This document shows positions 32,957 through 45,137 of a DNA stretch of 64,000 nucleotides, piece after piece. The number at the start of each line of letters is the position of its first letter. The first letter of the stretch is position 1. The stretch comes from Microdochium bolleyi (taxonomy: Eukaryota; Ascomycota; Sordariomycetes; Xylariales; Microdochiaceae): assembly GCA_001566295.1 (NCBI GenBank), contig KQ964275.1, positions 1 through 64,000 of the forward strand. The letters run 5' to 3'. Both the position numbers and the translations under genes were made by a program. The notes under the pieces were generated by a model, which was not told where the DNA came from, ran no database searches, and worked only from the letters and a program-made list of their open reading frames with translations.

Positions 32957-34061
32957 AGAGTCTGGGCGCCGTCAGTGACAGTTGTGGTACAGGCGTCTCG
33001 AGAGACAACAGCACGCCATCCTGATCTGCGCGGAGATGTTCTGCTGCAATGTGTCGCCAACCTTCGCTTGGAGAGCCTGCTCCTGCTTTTCGCTGATGTC
33101 CTTGTCGGTTCGCACATCAACCGCTGCCATTGCCGTGCTCAGTCGCTCGTGGCCCTGCCGGACGCGTGAATCTGGTCGTTGAGGTGGCGGATTCACTGCG
33201 GTCGTGGCATCAATCAGCTCCAGCTTTCTGTCAAGCTGTGCCTGGATGGTATCTTCCTTGGCAACAAGGGCCTGGCGTTCCTGATGGACCTGCTTGATCA
33301 TATTCTCATGCTTCTGGTCAGAAACGGTCCGACGTCGATAACCGTAGGCACAATCGAGCGCAGGCTACTCTCCAGTTGACGTCTCGAGTGGACAATCCTC
33401 CATTTGACAGTCACAAAAGGTCCTCGCAATGAGACGCAGCCAATATCGCACGACTTCAGCAGTATGCGAGACTCATTGATTTTCAGTTTTGTGCTCGAAA
33501 ATTTGCCAAACCAACCTGGCCGTCTTGACCTTTGCGGTCCACGGAACTCCTTGATCCACAAGGCTTATTGAGCGTACGTCGGGCATAACGGGACAAGGGA
33601 CCTCGAATGGATGCGGCAGCAGGTCGCGGGAGGGATTTGTACACGTGTGCAGTTTCTGGAGGAGCATGAGCTCGTCTTGTGATTCCGCTGAGTGGTGTGC
33701 GCAAGGATGGCGATGTGTTGCCAATATGGTGATGCGGAAGCTTACGCTTTGGCATCCTTCATAGACCGAGAGCTTGGCTAGGGGGTCCGAAGTCGTCCAC
33801 GGTGAATTCTGAGAATGGAGGAGCCATCGCGTGCGACCTTGTGTTCTTTTTACAGCCTGGGTGACGAGTCTCGTTTTGTCCATGCTCAATCCCATACACT
33901 TCATTCCGCCGAGCACAAACGGCGGCAGGCAAACATACGTTGGCATGTGGGTTCGACCAGTATGTGTCCGCGTAATTGTGCTGTGTACGCAGGTACCCAA
34001 CGGAGACGGGAGACTTGATAATGGCTTTGATGTCCCTGCCCACTCCAACCATAGCACATCT
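32957..34061. other. Intergenic region with a weak minus-strand ORF
   Basis: Besides the short coiled-coil ORF listed separately, this stretch is AT-richer and shows no supported gene. The tRNA gene starts at its right end. Confidence 0.4.
32972..33301 (-). CDS. Short coiled-coil ORF, uncertain
   Basis: 109 residues from the ATG at 33301. The sequence is rich in Gln/Glu/Lys/Leu with heptad spacing (IKQVHQERQALVAKEDTIQAQ, EKQEQALQAKVGDTL). The frame is open further upstream to a TAG at 33365-33367, so it may be the last exon of a longer gene or a remnant of one. No family is recognised. Confidence 0.3.
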   Translation of the reverse strand: MIKQVHQERQALVAKEDTIQAQLDRKLELIDATTAVNPPPQRPDSRVRQGHERLSTAMAAVDVRTDKDISEKQEQALQAKVGDTLQQNISAQIRMACCCLSRRLYHNCH

Positions 34062-34172
34062 GGTTCTATAGTGTAGTTGGTTATCACTTCGGATTCTGAC
34101 TCCGCAGCTGCTTCTCTCAAATGGAGCCTGCGACAAGTTTCCGGCGACCCCGGTTCGAGTCCGGGTAGGACC
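34062..34172 (+). tRNA. tRNA-Gln (CTG anticodon) with a 39-base intron
   Basis: The acceptor strands 34062-34068 (GGTTCTA) and 34166-34172 (TAGGACC) pair over 7 bases with one G-T wobble. The D arm is TGTAGTTGGTTATCA. The anticodon arm reads TCGGA-TTCTGA, with anticodon CTG at 34096-34098. The exon is interrupted after position 37, and the second half resumes at about 34139 with T-TCCGG, so the intron is about 34100-34138. It contains a CAG that could pair with the anticodon in the precursor. The T arm CCCGG-TTCGAGT-CCGGG is perfect. Internal A and B boxes are present. It decodes CAG codons. Confidence 0.95.
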
Positions 34173-34176
34173 TTGC

Positions 34177-34181
34177 TTTTT
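34177..34181 (+). terminator. RNA polymerase III terminator
   Basis: A run of five T four bases downstream of the tRNA 3' end. Confidence 0.75.
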
Positions 34182-34656
34182 GATGTCCATCCTACCTCGG
34201 ATCTGACGTGTCACGCATCGTGAACAAGCTGGGTGTTTTTTTGACACCTTCAAGGCTGGCTGGTATACATGAGGTCATTTGGTTGTTTTGTCCTGTCGCG
34301 AGGGAGTTCAAATGCGGCTGAATTGTAGTGCGGAATTTCATGGAATCCCGGGGGTGCTCCCAGTAGAGGGGACATGAGCACCAATTCGACATGGACTTAA
34401 GCGCCATGCACTGAACGTGGGGTAACCCAGAGTCCTGCAGATCCCTCACTCTAGGCAACCGAGCCAAGCCACAGGACTCAATTTGCTGGGTGCGTGCTTT
34501 CACCTCTTGTTATCTTCTTTACAATGCTACTACTGAGGACAACCGCTTCCTGCGTTCTAGAGACACCAGCAGATACCTCAAGGCGACGCACATCCGGCTT
34601 CAAATTGCAGCCCAGACTCGAGAACGACGGTCATCATTAGATGACAAGACCACCTC
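34182..34656. other. Intergenic region between tRNA and Clr5-ankyrin gene
   Basis: No feature is seen apart from the expected promoter of the downstream gene. Confidence 0.45.
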
Positions 34657-37600
34657 ATGGCATCCGCAACCTCTGATCCAGTAGGACAAGCCCCAAGTTC
34701 CACAGTTGTGGACTGGGAACGACTCCGCGACTTTGTGCTGCCGGCAAGCAGGGATCGTGATGCTTCAGAGATAGCAGACTTGCTGCGCATTCAGCACGGT
34801 GTCGAGGTGACGTAAGTATCTCCCCTTTGTATCTAGCCTCTGCGGACTCCATATGGGAACCAAGCTGACAGTCTCCGATAGACGGGCACAGGTTGAAGCG
34901 AAGCTACAGGCGTGGAACAACCGCCGGTCTGCCCGAAGGAAGCACTGGCGAGTCGTTCTGCAGGCCTTGGACGACCTTGCAGCCTCTGAGACCCAGTGTC
35001 GGCTGTTGAGCAAGGGCGATCTGATTTCTAAGGCCGAGCTCACAGAAATCCGTAGCAGACATGGGGCCGATGCCGACGATGTCTTCGTCTCAGATGGTAA
35101 GTATCCATGCCTAGCTGAGTAATGCTCTGTTGGACTCACCGAGCTTGTACAGACTACGCACCTGGCAGACTTCCAGAGATTGACATCGAGGTCCTCGAGG
35201 CAACGGGCACATGGACTTCACTGAGGTCAATCAGCGAGCAGGTCTCTGCAACCCAGCCCGAGTCGGTGGGTAACCACTCTCGAGTGCCATTGCGCGACCT
35301 CCCCTTTGAGCAATTCGAGCGGGCCGTCTTTGGTGGTAAGTTCCGTATATTGGTTTATGCAGATGGCGACAATGTAAGACTTACAGCCAGTAGACAAGGC
35401 GACCCCGGGCCAGCTCCTAAAGCAGGACTCAGCCGGCATCCAGCACGTCCAGCAGGACATGCAGCGCCTCGTCCTTGAGATCCAGAAGGCCACGAAGTCT
35501 CCGCGACCGGTGGATCCTGCCGCCCTGTTCCTCTACCTCCACAGCTTCTCGTTGCGCCGGAGCAGCACACCTCAGCATCTTCTCCGAGGCCCTGGCCCAA
35601 AGCCCACTACGAGCAGTCCACTTGCCAGCCACATCCTCATCGACAAGAACGACATGTCTGCCTCGACAGTCCTGCGCATGGTCCTCTTCTCCGTAGCCAA
35701 TGGCTTCGCAGGGCTCGACGACATTCCGACCGAGTCTATCCTCGCACACCTCCGGCGGCAGGCCAACGCCACGTCTCTGCTGCGAGGCATCCTCAAGCTT
35801 CCGGGCCACATCCCGCGTGCGCTGGCCGACAACCTCCTCAAGGCGGCTGTCGAGGCCAAGGATGCCGAAGTGGCCCGGATGCTCCTTGATCTGAGAACCG
35901 CAGACAGCTCCGATATCAACGAGCTGCGTGCCCGGTCGTCATCGTCCTCTCCGTCGCGAAACAGCGCATACAAGCCGGACCCCCTAACCCTCATCGAGAA
36001 GGCTGCCAAGACACGCGACACAGATATGATCGCCCTCCTGCTCGCCCACGGCGCCGACCCAAACAAGCGCATCGATGCCGCTGAGGCGCCCGGCAGCATC
36101 AACCCGCCGCCCGTTCCCGGAGTGACCCGGCCCGGACCCCTGGACCTCGTCGTCGGGACGAACCCGCACTTATTCGCTAGCATGGGACTCAAGGCCGAAC
36201 GGAGGGCGCCTCACGTCCGCGCCGCCGGTCTCACATCCGCCGGACTTCTCCTTGACGCGGGCTGCGGTTTCGACCCGATCTGTATCGCGAACGCCGTCGC
36301 GTACGGCGAGATGGAGCTCGCGATGCAGCTCGCCATGAGCGTCCCACCAGCAATGCACCGGACGCTGGTAAGCCAGGGCATGGTCGTCAAGCTAGTGCGG
36401 CGGGCACGAAGCGAGGCCGAGGCCATCGAGGTCATCGAGAGGGTGCACTACATGTGCTCGGGCGCCGCCGCCGGCCGGGATGAGAGAAAGGTCAGCGGGA
36501 AGGCCTGCGGCAAGTGCCCGTCGCGCTACGGCAATACCGTCATCACGTGGGTGCTTATCGAGGCCTGCTGGCGCGGCTTCGTCGGCGTGCTCGATTTCCT
36601 GGCTGTCACGCACAAGGACACGTACGCACCGCATGTTCGCTGGGACATGGTTCTCAGCGCAGCGATGCGCACGAGGGACGGAGCCATCGTCGACCGCGTG
36701 CTCGCCATGGACCCGGATATCGCCGGGTGCCAGCAGCACACGATCGACAGCCACTCGCACGACTACAGCGACCGCGTGTCCATGGAGCAGTACTCAACGC
36801 CCCTGAGCGAGGCCATTGAGAGCGGCGTCGAGCGCCACATCGCCATCTGCGAGGCCAAGGGTGCCCTGGAGGCGACTCGCCGCAGTGCGGAACACAGGAA
36901 GTGCGCCCTCGAGGGTGCCGCGACCGTGGGCAACCTGCCGTATCTCCAGAAGATCCTCGATCACTGCAACGGCGACATCCTCGCCCCGTCCGATATGACG
37001 CACGCCATGGCCCTCGCGATCCTCAATGGCCACGACGCCGCCTTCTACCTGCTCCTGGATGCCGGCGGCGACCTCTCGCAGAACGTCTCCCACTCGCCCT
37101 GCGCGCCGGATCCCTTATTCGCGGCTGTCCTGCGACACAACCTGCCCGTCACGCGGGCAGTCCTGGCAGCGGGCGGCGGCACAAAGAGCCTTTCCGACAC
37201 GTTCCTACACTCGGCGCTCCGGAGGCCGAAGCGTGGATATCCCAAGGGCTACAATAATAACAACACCAACGCCCACAACGGCAGAGAAGGAGAGAACGAC
37301 GGTGAGGGCGACGGTGACGATGACGACGACGACATGGTCTCGCGCGGCGGTGTCTCGAGCTCGCTCCTCACGCAAGCCATCCTCTGGGGCCGGCGGGATG
37401 TGATCCTGGGCATCAAGACTCTGCGGTCCGGGTCGGCGAGCTGCGTCACCTACCCGTCGCGAGAGCTGCAGGTCTTCTTCCGCGCGAACCACGGGATGCT
37501 CGATTTCCTGGTGCGCGAGGCGCTCATCGACGGGGACGGGCTCGCGCATTGCCTCGACCACGCCTTCACGATGCAGGACGAGGCGTTTCTCGACAAACTG

Positions 37601-38887
37601 CTGGAGCTGGGGGCCAACCCGGCAAGCGACGGCTCGCTCAAGGCCGCCGTCAGAGCGCCACGGCTGCTGAGGCGCGTGCTACGGCAGGTCTCCGGCGAGA
37701 AGGATGATGGTGCCGGCGCTGGGCTGCAGCGAAGAGCAAGACCCCGCCCTGGATTCGGCATCGAAGCGCTCATCGAGGCGATTCGCATGGAGGACAAGGC
37801 CGTGCTGGAGGAGCAGGTCGCCAAGGGCCGCAGCGTTGCTTTCAGAATGAGGCAGAACACCGTCGACGCGGCGGTCAACGGACGGCAGATTGGCAGAGAG
37901 GCCGTTGCGGTGCTCCTCGAGAGCGGGCTCGTCGACGTCCGGTTCTCCAAGTACACGATCTCTCCGATGAGCGAGGCGCTGTCTGTATATAGCGCGCGGC
38001 TCGGGGAGAGGACCGGAGGAAGTGGTGATGATGGTGGTCAGGGGCTGGCTTCGTTGGCTAGTGTTGGTTCAGCAAGTCCTGCCGGTGCCCATGACCTCGA
38101 GAACAGCGACGAGGACGACAGTCTCTACGTCATCCGCGCCCTCCTTGCCCGCGGCTGCCACCCGGACGACTCCACGTACGACCACTACAGCGACCGCTCC
38201 ACGCAGACGACGTTCCTGCAGGCCATTGCCACGCGGGACGTCGCCGTTGTGAAACTGATGCTCGAGAACGGCGCGACGGTCAACTACCCATCTACCCGTG
38301 CCTCTGCCGAGTTCTTCTCGGACGAGGACAACAACGGCAGCGGCAGCAGCGGCAGCACTGCCGCGGCCGAGGCGGCGTGTAAGGCGCACTTCCTCTCTGG
38401 GCTGTCCCGCACGCCCCTACAGACGGCCGTCGAGGTCAACAGCCCTGCGATCGTCGACCTGCTGCTTAATCCGGACAAGTACTGCTCTCAGTCCTCATTG
38501 GCAGGAGACCACTCCTCGTCGACGAAGTGGCCACCCGCCGACGCCGACGCCCCGGCGGCACACAACCGCGGCGCCACGGCCCTGCAGATCGCCGCGGGCC
38601 AGGGCAATTGCGGGATCGCGGCGACGCTACTGGCGCACGGGGCCGACATCAACGCCCCGCCCGCGAAGGTCTGGGGACGGACAGCGCTGGAAGCGGCGGC
38701 GGACGGCGGGAGGCTGGAGATGGTCGACTTCCTGCGGGCGAACGGCTATGTGTTTGATGAGAAGGGGTGTGAGAGGGCGATCAGGGCGGCGGAGGGCAAC
38801 GGCGAGGCTGGGTGTGCCGCGAGGATCAGGGAGATCTTGGCCGAGGTCCGGGGTGATGGTGAGGAGGCGATTGAGAGCAGGCTGTGA
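34657..38887 (+). CDS. Clr5-domain and ankyrin-repeat protein
   Basis: Four exons: 34657-34811, 34882-35096, 35153-35335 and 35394-38887. All introns are 55-70 bases with GT..AG borders and the frame is kept; 1348 residues. Residues about 18-75 (DWERLRDFVLPA...LLRIQHGVEVTRAQVEAKLQAWNNRR) match a Clr5-like N-terminal domain. From about 350 to the end lie degenerate ankyrin repeats, clearest at LIEKAAKTRDTDMIALLLAHGADPN, TFLQAIATRDVAVVKLMLENGATVN and ATALQIAAGQGNCGIAATLLAHGADIN. Acidic and Ser/Gly spacers interrupt the array. Clr5 with ankyrins is a common but uncharacterised fungal layout; a role in protein binding or nuclear regulation is inferred only. No TM segment is seen. Confidence 0.88.
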
Positions 38888-39677
38888 AGTCGGGGGAGTT
38901 AAAATCTGATGCTATGGTTATTGTTGTCGGGAGTCTGGGATTGATAAGAGACTTGGACCACTTTCTCGGCCTTTGGCTACAAGCTCACAAAGCGAGAAGT
39001 GTGAACACCGCAAGGTACTTGGTACCTCTGGACCGAGAAGCGATTTGCTCATTGCTAAATGCCCAAGGCATCTGTAGGGGAGCAACAGCAGGCGTTTCTC
39101 GGGAGTCCCTCAGGCTCCGTGTCCATTGTCAGGTGCTTGGACTGGGCGGACACTTGCAGACGTTGCCTGCCTGTCACAAGTTCAGAGCACGCATGAACAA
39201 GAACTGATGCTTACTCGGAGTCTTGCCGAGTCATTCGCCAGGCGTCCTGGTGACCGTGTTACCAGCCGCGTTGGCCCGGGGCGATCCGTCGACTGGGGTC
39301 CGTTGAGCATGTTTGCGTGGGTTTCGGCCGGCCAGCACAACAGCACTGTGGATCTCGTTGCGGCTCCAGAGTGCCAACTCCTCTCCCTCTGAGCACATTT
39401 GCGCAGGCTGTTGTGGCCCTCATCGCATGAAGAGTGGCCTGGGAGCTGCCTGATCGAGCCGTGTTGGCACGACAGCATCGTGCCATGCCTGCACGCGTCA
39501 GCAAGGTGACCACCAGGGTTACTGAGCAGGATCAACGGGGATGCGCTGGTCCGAACAAGCTATAGCGGATTATAAACCCAGCTAACTCTGAGCATCCAAC
39601 TTCTCCATGGAGACCACTGGCTCTCACCGGCCTTCCGTCAACCAGTACCCCAAGGGACAGTTTGACATCAGCCTAGC
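38888..39677. other. Intergenic region with a TATA-like box
   Basis: TTATAAA at about 39571-39577, roughly 100 bases upstream of the next start, is a plausible TATA box. No gene is visible. Confidence 0.45.
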
Positions 39678-40676
39678 ATGGCCCGTTTCAACGTGTCGAG
39701 ATGCAACAGGGCGGCCACGGCAGCGGCCCGCCACTGGCATGTCGTCCTCCAGGCCCTCATCGCCATCGTCACGTTTGCTCTCATGTGCGAAGAGCTCGTC
39801 GCCCGCTCGAGGGCCCAGCTGTGGCAGGCGGGCGGCGAACGCGGGTGGAACTCGGACCCGAGCATGCGGATATACTTCTATGCCAACCACGAAGAGCCCC
39901 CGGCGATCCCGCTCATCTGGTCTCAGCGGTAAGCACCTCGCCTCTTGGCCCTGAAGTGCTCAAACACATCGCGGTCTTGCCGCGTCGGCGATCCAAGCTG
40001 ACCAGACTCCTTTGGGCCCAAAACAGCCTGACAGACTCGAACCTTGCCGTAGCCGGGCTGTCACTCGCCCTCACTTTGCAGCGCGGCGTCCTCGCCTTTC
40101 TCGGCTTCGACTGGGCCCTCTTCAACATCGCCAGCGATATCTTCCTGGCCTTGTTCTGGTCTCACAGCGCGGCAGCCCAGATGTCATCCGACTTGACAGA
40201 CCTGGAGCACGTAAGCCTGCGGCCGTGGTACCTCGAGCGAGGGTGTAGTGCAGTTGGGCCGAGCGAGAGGAGCCCTTGCGTGCTGGGTCAGGCGTGTTTT
40301 GTGATGGCTGTAGTCTCTCTGTAAGTTTGCGTTTCACCATGCTCATGGCTCCCCTTGCACGTTCTTCGGAGAAACAAAACCATGAGGTCAGCGCTAATGC
40401 TATTCACGCAGAATGTTCCATGCCACACGCGTCGCTGTCTGCATCCTCTTCCATGTGTACAACTCGGGCCGGCAGCGCGTCCTCGCGCAGATCCATGAGA
40501 AGGAGATTGTCCGGCACACGGAGGAAGTGGCACAGCACCGGCGGACTAAATCGTACAGCCGCATCTCGTTCGACTGGCACGGCGTGTTGAGCGAAGCAGG
40601 GTCCGATGATACTGCTGCCACTGCTGTTGATGTCGAGCTTGGGCTGGGATATGCTGCGAGAGGAGGGGAACCATGA
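39678..40676 (+). CDS. Membrane protein of unknown function, 242 residues
   Basis: Four exons: 39678-39928, 40027-40210, 40292-40320 and 40412-40676. The short third exon (29 bases) has proper GT/AG borders and the joined frame is continuous: SLMFHATRVAVCILFHVY spans its junction. Hydrophobic segments: WHVVLQALIAIVTFALMC, LAVAGLSLALTLQRGVLAFLG, FNIASDIFLALFW and CFVMAVVSLMFHATRVAVCILF, so about four TM helices. The C-terminus is charged and cytoplasm-like. No catalytic motif or known family. The micro-exon makes this gene easy to miss in automatic annotation. Confidence 0.75.
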
Positions 40677-41251
40677 TGACGAAAGCAATGAATAGGACGA
40701 TTTGATGGCCAAAACGAGGGCTTGGGGAGTATGAATAATTGTGGCAGTGTTCTTCACGTCACAATCGTTATATACAGGGGCACCATATCTGTATTCGATT
40801 ACATAGGGGAGACGCCAAGGTGTGCAAATTCTGCATATCGCAAGGTTGACCCAGTGCAATCGTAGCAAGCCACTTCCACTTGAAACAGTCAAGCCTCCAA
40901 CATGTCGAATGGCATCCTTTGCTGTGTATCAGTGGTATGCATATGATGAGGTTTCCAGAAGCATTCGAGGACTGAGCGTGGCTGAATCCCACAGCATTGA
41001 AACACTACAGAAAACGAATGTGTGCAACCCAAAGTAACAAGAAGTGAACAGCCCCGATGTCTTCTGCTACCACCCACCCAAACCCTCGTCCCACACTTGA
41101 ACCCTTGCAAATCTTGTGAGACAGACAAATCCCGCGAATTCGTCCGCGATCAAGTCATTCTCATAATCCATAGCCTCATAACAACATCGCCACGTCTCCG
41201 CCGCACTCACTCTCACGGTCCATAACCTCATGACACTGCCACGTTACCACC
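40677..41251. other. Intergenic region, convergent gene ends
   Basis: Contains the 3' regions of two convergent genes. Nothing else is supported. Confidence 0.5.
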
Positions 41252-41980
41252 TCAGTTGCCGATCTTGGAGATCAAGAACTGCGGCGCCTCCCTGCTTGCG
41301 GTATCTCCATAAGTAAAGTGTGCCGCAGTGAGCACCAGGCTGCCCGTGCACACGAGGTCGCCAAAGTTGCAGTAGATGGCTGTCTTGGCCTGGGGGAAGT
41401 TGGGGATCCGCCCGCCGTTCTGCAGGTTCTTGGTGTACCCGAACAGGACGGCGCCGACGACCTTGGCGGACACGGTGGACGACAGCTTGGACACGGCGGC
41501 CGCGGTGAGGGCCGCGCCCTGCGAGTAGCCGCCCACGGTGATCTTGGCGTTGGGGCACTTGGACGCGGAGAGGTTCACGAGGCGGACCATCTCGTTGATG
41601 GCAACAGTCGAGGCGCCGTCGGGCAGGAGGTTGGTGGCCGTGGTGGCGGTGTAGGGGTCGCCGACGCCCTGGATCCAGACCTGCGAGTTGCCGTAGCGGG
41701 ACTCGAGGGCGTCCGCGACGTTTGGACCGACGGTGGCACCCTGATTCGGAGGTTTGGGCTATTAGTGGTTGGGTCGCGAAGTGGATGTCCTGAGGAAGCT
41801 CACCATGTTGCCCAGCTCGGTGGTCCCGCGAGCAAAGATGAAGACAGCCTTGGGGCAGGCCGAGGACAAGCCGAGCTCGAGCTCGCGGCGGGTGACGGTT
41901 TGGCGGGACTCGAGGGTGCCAGCAGGCAGAGCCGCGGCGAGGGAGGAGAGGGCAGCAACGATGGCGGCGGAGAACTTCAT
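41252..41980 (-). CDS. Secreted cutinase
   Basis: Two exons, 41980-41804 and 41740-41252, separated by a 63-base intron; 221 residues. A signal peptide (about residues 1-18, AAIVAALSSLAAALPAG) is followed by a propeptide and CPKAVFIFARGTTELGNMGATVGP, the oxyanion-hole region of fungal cutinases. GGYSQGAAL carries the nucleophile Ser at about residue 132. The Asp is in CNFGDLVCTGS and the His in TAAHFTYG. Paired cysteines sit at the canonical sites (SACPKA, SKCPNA, IYCNFGDLVCT). The enzyme hydrolyses cutin polyester at plant surfaces. Length and domain are typical, and no cellulose-binding module is present. Confidence 0.96.
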
Positions 41981-43593
41981 GATGGGCTATAAGGCGGGAG
42001 TGTTCTGTGTGGACAAGATAGTGCTGGTGTTGGACGAAGGCTTGGAAGATGGGTGTCTGGCTTGGACCAGTTCCTCAGAATCTCGCGGTCCGGACTCGAG
42101 TATTTATCCTTCGCGGGGCTCGATTCAGATCCTCGAGCCGGTGTCTTGCATGTTGGCTGTCTGTTTGCTTCGTTTGTTCTATCACATCGCATCTCCACTT
42201 CGGTGGATGTGATATCTCGTCGACTCGCCTGCCAGTCCCTGTCCCTGGGCTGCAGATTGGCCAAGCCGTGTGGGGTGCGTTGCTGGCCCTGACCCTGGCT
42301 GCGGAGGATGGCCCGGCCACCGCGTGCTTTTCACGTGGGGTATGCCGCATAGTCAACCTGCAACAGCCGAGGTCGAAATCTCACAAACCAACGGCTCAAG
42401 GATGAAAAAGAAGAGAATACTTGCCGTGGCGTCCCGCTGAAAGTCGCCAGTTCGCTCACATGACTTGGAGAAAGTAGTGCTGGGAGCAAATGCGATTGGA
42501 CGGTCTGCTGACGGAGGTGTAGTTTGTGCTGACAGCAGACCTGCCGGCAGCCGCCCGCCACGGCTTTACTCGACAGGGTGGCTAGCTGTCCCGTATGTGC
42601 CTGTCGAGATCGGTGTCCGGGCGGAGCCTGCCGTGCCGAAAGTTGGGGTAGGGAGACTGGTCAGCTGGGAGACCAAGCCACCGGGCATAACGGAGCAGAG
42701 CGATTGGACCGGCAGCTTTTCCTTTACCCCTCCCGATCAAGATCTTAGTCTGATAGTCTGGTGTTTCACCACAACGTTTGTTGCCGACTAGACCCATCTG
42801 CCGTGGGTAAGGGCAACATATCCGGGGCAGGCATCGCGTGGCTGACTGGCGACCGGCAGGCTACAAGATGCAGGCTGCAGGTCATGCAGGATGGCTACCG
42901 ACAAACAGCGGGGGACCCAGGCACCTGTAGGTCGATGAATCAAGCGAGGACGCACATTCGGTACTCGTCGGAGCTGCAGTTGTCACTCTCGATCAGCCTT
43001 GGCATGACACACCGCTTTATCTCTGGGGGTCTTGAGCTCCCTGAGACTCAAAATATGTCGGGAAGCTGCACGTGGAAGGCCTCGGTCCAGGAGCTACACA
43101 TCATGTCGTGGACCGCGTGACATTTTGCGACTACCCATCGGCATTAGAACACCTTTCTCAGCACGGAGTGCTTGCGCCACTCCGGACTACGGCGACCATG
43201 ACCTCTCGCGTCAAGACACAAGAAGAGGCTTAGCGCTAGTATGCTGCAGTCGTAAGCCGAGGCATTGTCACGGTCTCACCACCAAGACAGCAACAGCTAC
43301 CATGAGGGCCTCTTCCAGACTCCTCATCATGTTTGGTTGGATGAATCTTTGGGTTCTCGGAGATTCCCTCATACTTCAGAACGGTTTACCAATCACTCAA
43401 AGTAAACTCTGGACCTCTGCCCTTAGGACTTTCGGACTTCATTGGCCTTGCGCAATGTTGAGCGCTGAAGATGCAAGCCACCACGAGTAGATTGCAAGTT
43501 TCTAAGAACTCATGATTACGAATACGAACATATCAGAGCACGTATCAGAAATCCCTGCATCAAACCTGTGTCCACATCCTGCTCTCTAACCCC
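41981..43593. other. Intergenic region, about 1.6 kb
   Basis: Its left part is the cutinase promoter. Elsewhere I see only short overlapping frames without support. Confidence 0.45.
42101..42108 (-). promoter_or_regulatory. TATA-like element of the cutinase gene
   Basis: GATAAATA on the minus strand, about 120 bases upstream of the start codon; it also contains a GATA core. A motif match only. Confidence 0.4.
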
Positions 43594-45137
43594 TCAAGGC
43601 GACTGCAGATCCCGCGTCGATACGTCCCCCGGCGATTTGGGCAACAGGCTGGCCTGGTGATCGAGCGTCGGTGTCCTCTCCGCGCCTCCGCCATACACAC
43701 TCGCATACGCGGTGGCGTCGTACGAGGGGCTCATGGCCACACTGTGCCGCACGATGCCGACCTCCATGAGTTCCTTGTCGTAGCGTTGCATCAGGCTCAG
43801 CCACGGCAGCCAGGCCACCAGGTACCGCTTCCATCGGGCCCGGTCCAGCTGGGCCTTGTCGTACGAGCTGACGGAGCGGATCACGCCGGGCTCGACGCGC
43901 CCCTGATCTCCTCCTCCGCGGCCGACGTGGCTGTACTGGCCTGCCCCGCCGGCCCTCTTCGCCGTGCGATGCCGGGCGATGGTGCTGCTGTTGCCGACCG
44001 GCGCCACTATCGCCAGGTCTGCGTCCTCGAGCGGCAGGAGCTGCACGGGAGGCTCGTCGCGGTCTACCCAGCGCTCGATGTACAGCGCGTAGCAGGTGCG
44101 CAGGAAGGACATGAAACCGACGAGGAACGGGAGGAGCTGGCCGGGCAGCTGGAGGGGATTATCGGACTGCTTGCCCAGGACGGAGTGGATATGATTTGCG
44201 TTGAGCGTGAACTCAATCATGATGGCCGAGAAGAGCAGCCAGACAAGGTTGGCCACGCGGAGGACGATGAATATGTGCGTGAGCCTGGTTGTGTCTGTGT
44301 CAGTGCTTGCTCGAATCTCCTAAGACCGTGTCAAACGAAAGAAGGGGTGACTTACTCTGTCGAGGTGAACCCAGTCACGTATACAGGCCGCGCGAGCCGC
44401 TGCTTGTGATGCTGTGCGCTCCCGGCCCAGCGACTCGGCAGCAGGTGCGCCGACTTGGCCGCAAGGCGGTCTATCGTGAACCACGCTGCGAGCGACGACA
44501 CGATCACCATGACGCCGAAGTACAGCATACAGCCCGCTGATATTACGCGGTACACCCACCGGATCGCGCCGTCCGCCTCGAGCGCGACAAACAGCCACGT
44601 GTACAGGATCTTGCACTCCTCTTTGTTCTCCGGGATCACGCCGTCGCCTGGGCCCATGACCGCGGCCCGACCCGACAGGCCAAATGTCCAGAACCAGAAC
44701 CCAAACACGGATACGGCGAGGCCGATCATCAGGCGGATGTGCGTGCCATAGCTGCCAAACAGGCCAATCGCGCGGGGGCCGTACTCGCGGTACAGCCGCG
44801 TGCGGTAGCCCCAGACCGAGAGGATGCCGAAGATGGTGCCGCTGCAGAGCTGCATGAGGATGAGGCCGTCGATCTGGAAGAGCTTGTCCATGTTGCTGTC
44901 GACCGTCATGGCGATGAGCAATGTGAAGAGGAAGATGGTGTTGGTGTCGGACGCGCCGCTGATGCCCGACGACAGGAACGTGTTGGCGAGCCACCCGGAC
45001 AGCCAGGAGAAGTAGATACCCAGCCGCACGCCGAGACCGTAGTAGTCAGTCGCATGCTCGCTGCTGCATTCCAGGTCGCTTTGGCGAGCGAGGAGGGACG
45101 CCGCGGCTGCGGCTAATGGCCAGGGCGACGGAGCCAT
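43594..45137 (-). CDS. Multi-pass membrane protein of unknown function, 490 residues
   Basis: Two exons, 45137-44356 and 44284-43594, joined by a 71-base intron at ...GFTSTE/LTHIFIVLRVA. The start at 45137 (MAPSPW) is preferred over the in-frame ATG at 45203. After a signal-like N-terminus and a short Cys-containing stretch, TM helices follow: YGLGVRLGIYFSWLSGWLA, TIFLFTLLIAMTV, LILMQLCSGTIFGILSVW, LMIGLAVSVFGFWFWTFGL, AGCMLYFGVMVIVSSLAAWF, and after the intron ANLVWLLFSAIMIEFTL and LLPFLVGFMSFLRTCYAL. That makes about seven. The last 150 residues are a hydrophilic tail. The layout resembles a 7TM protein, but no receptor motif is certain. Confidence 0.8.
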
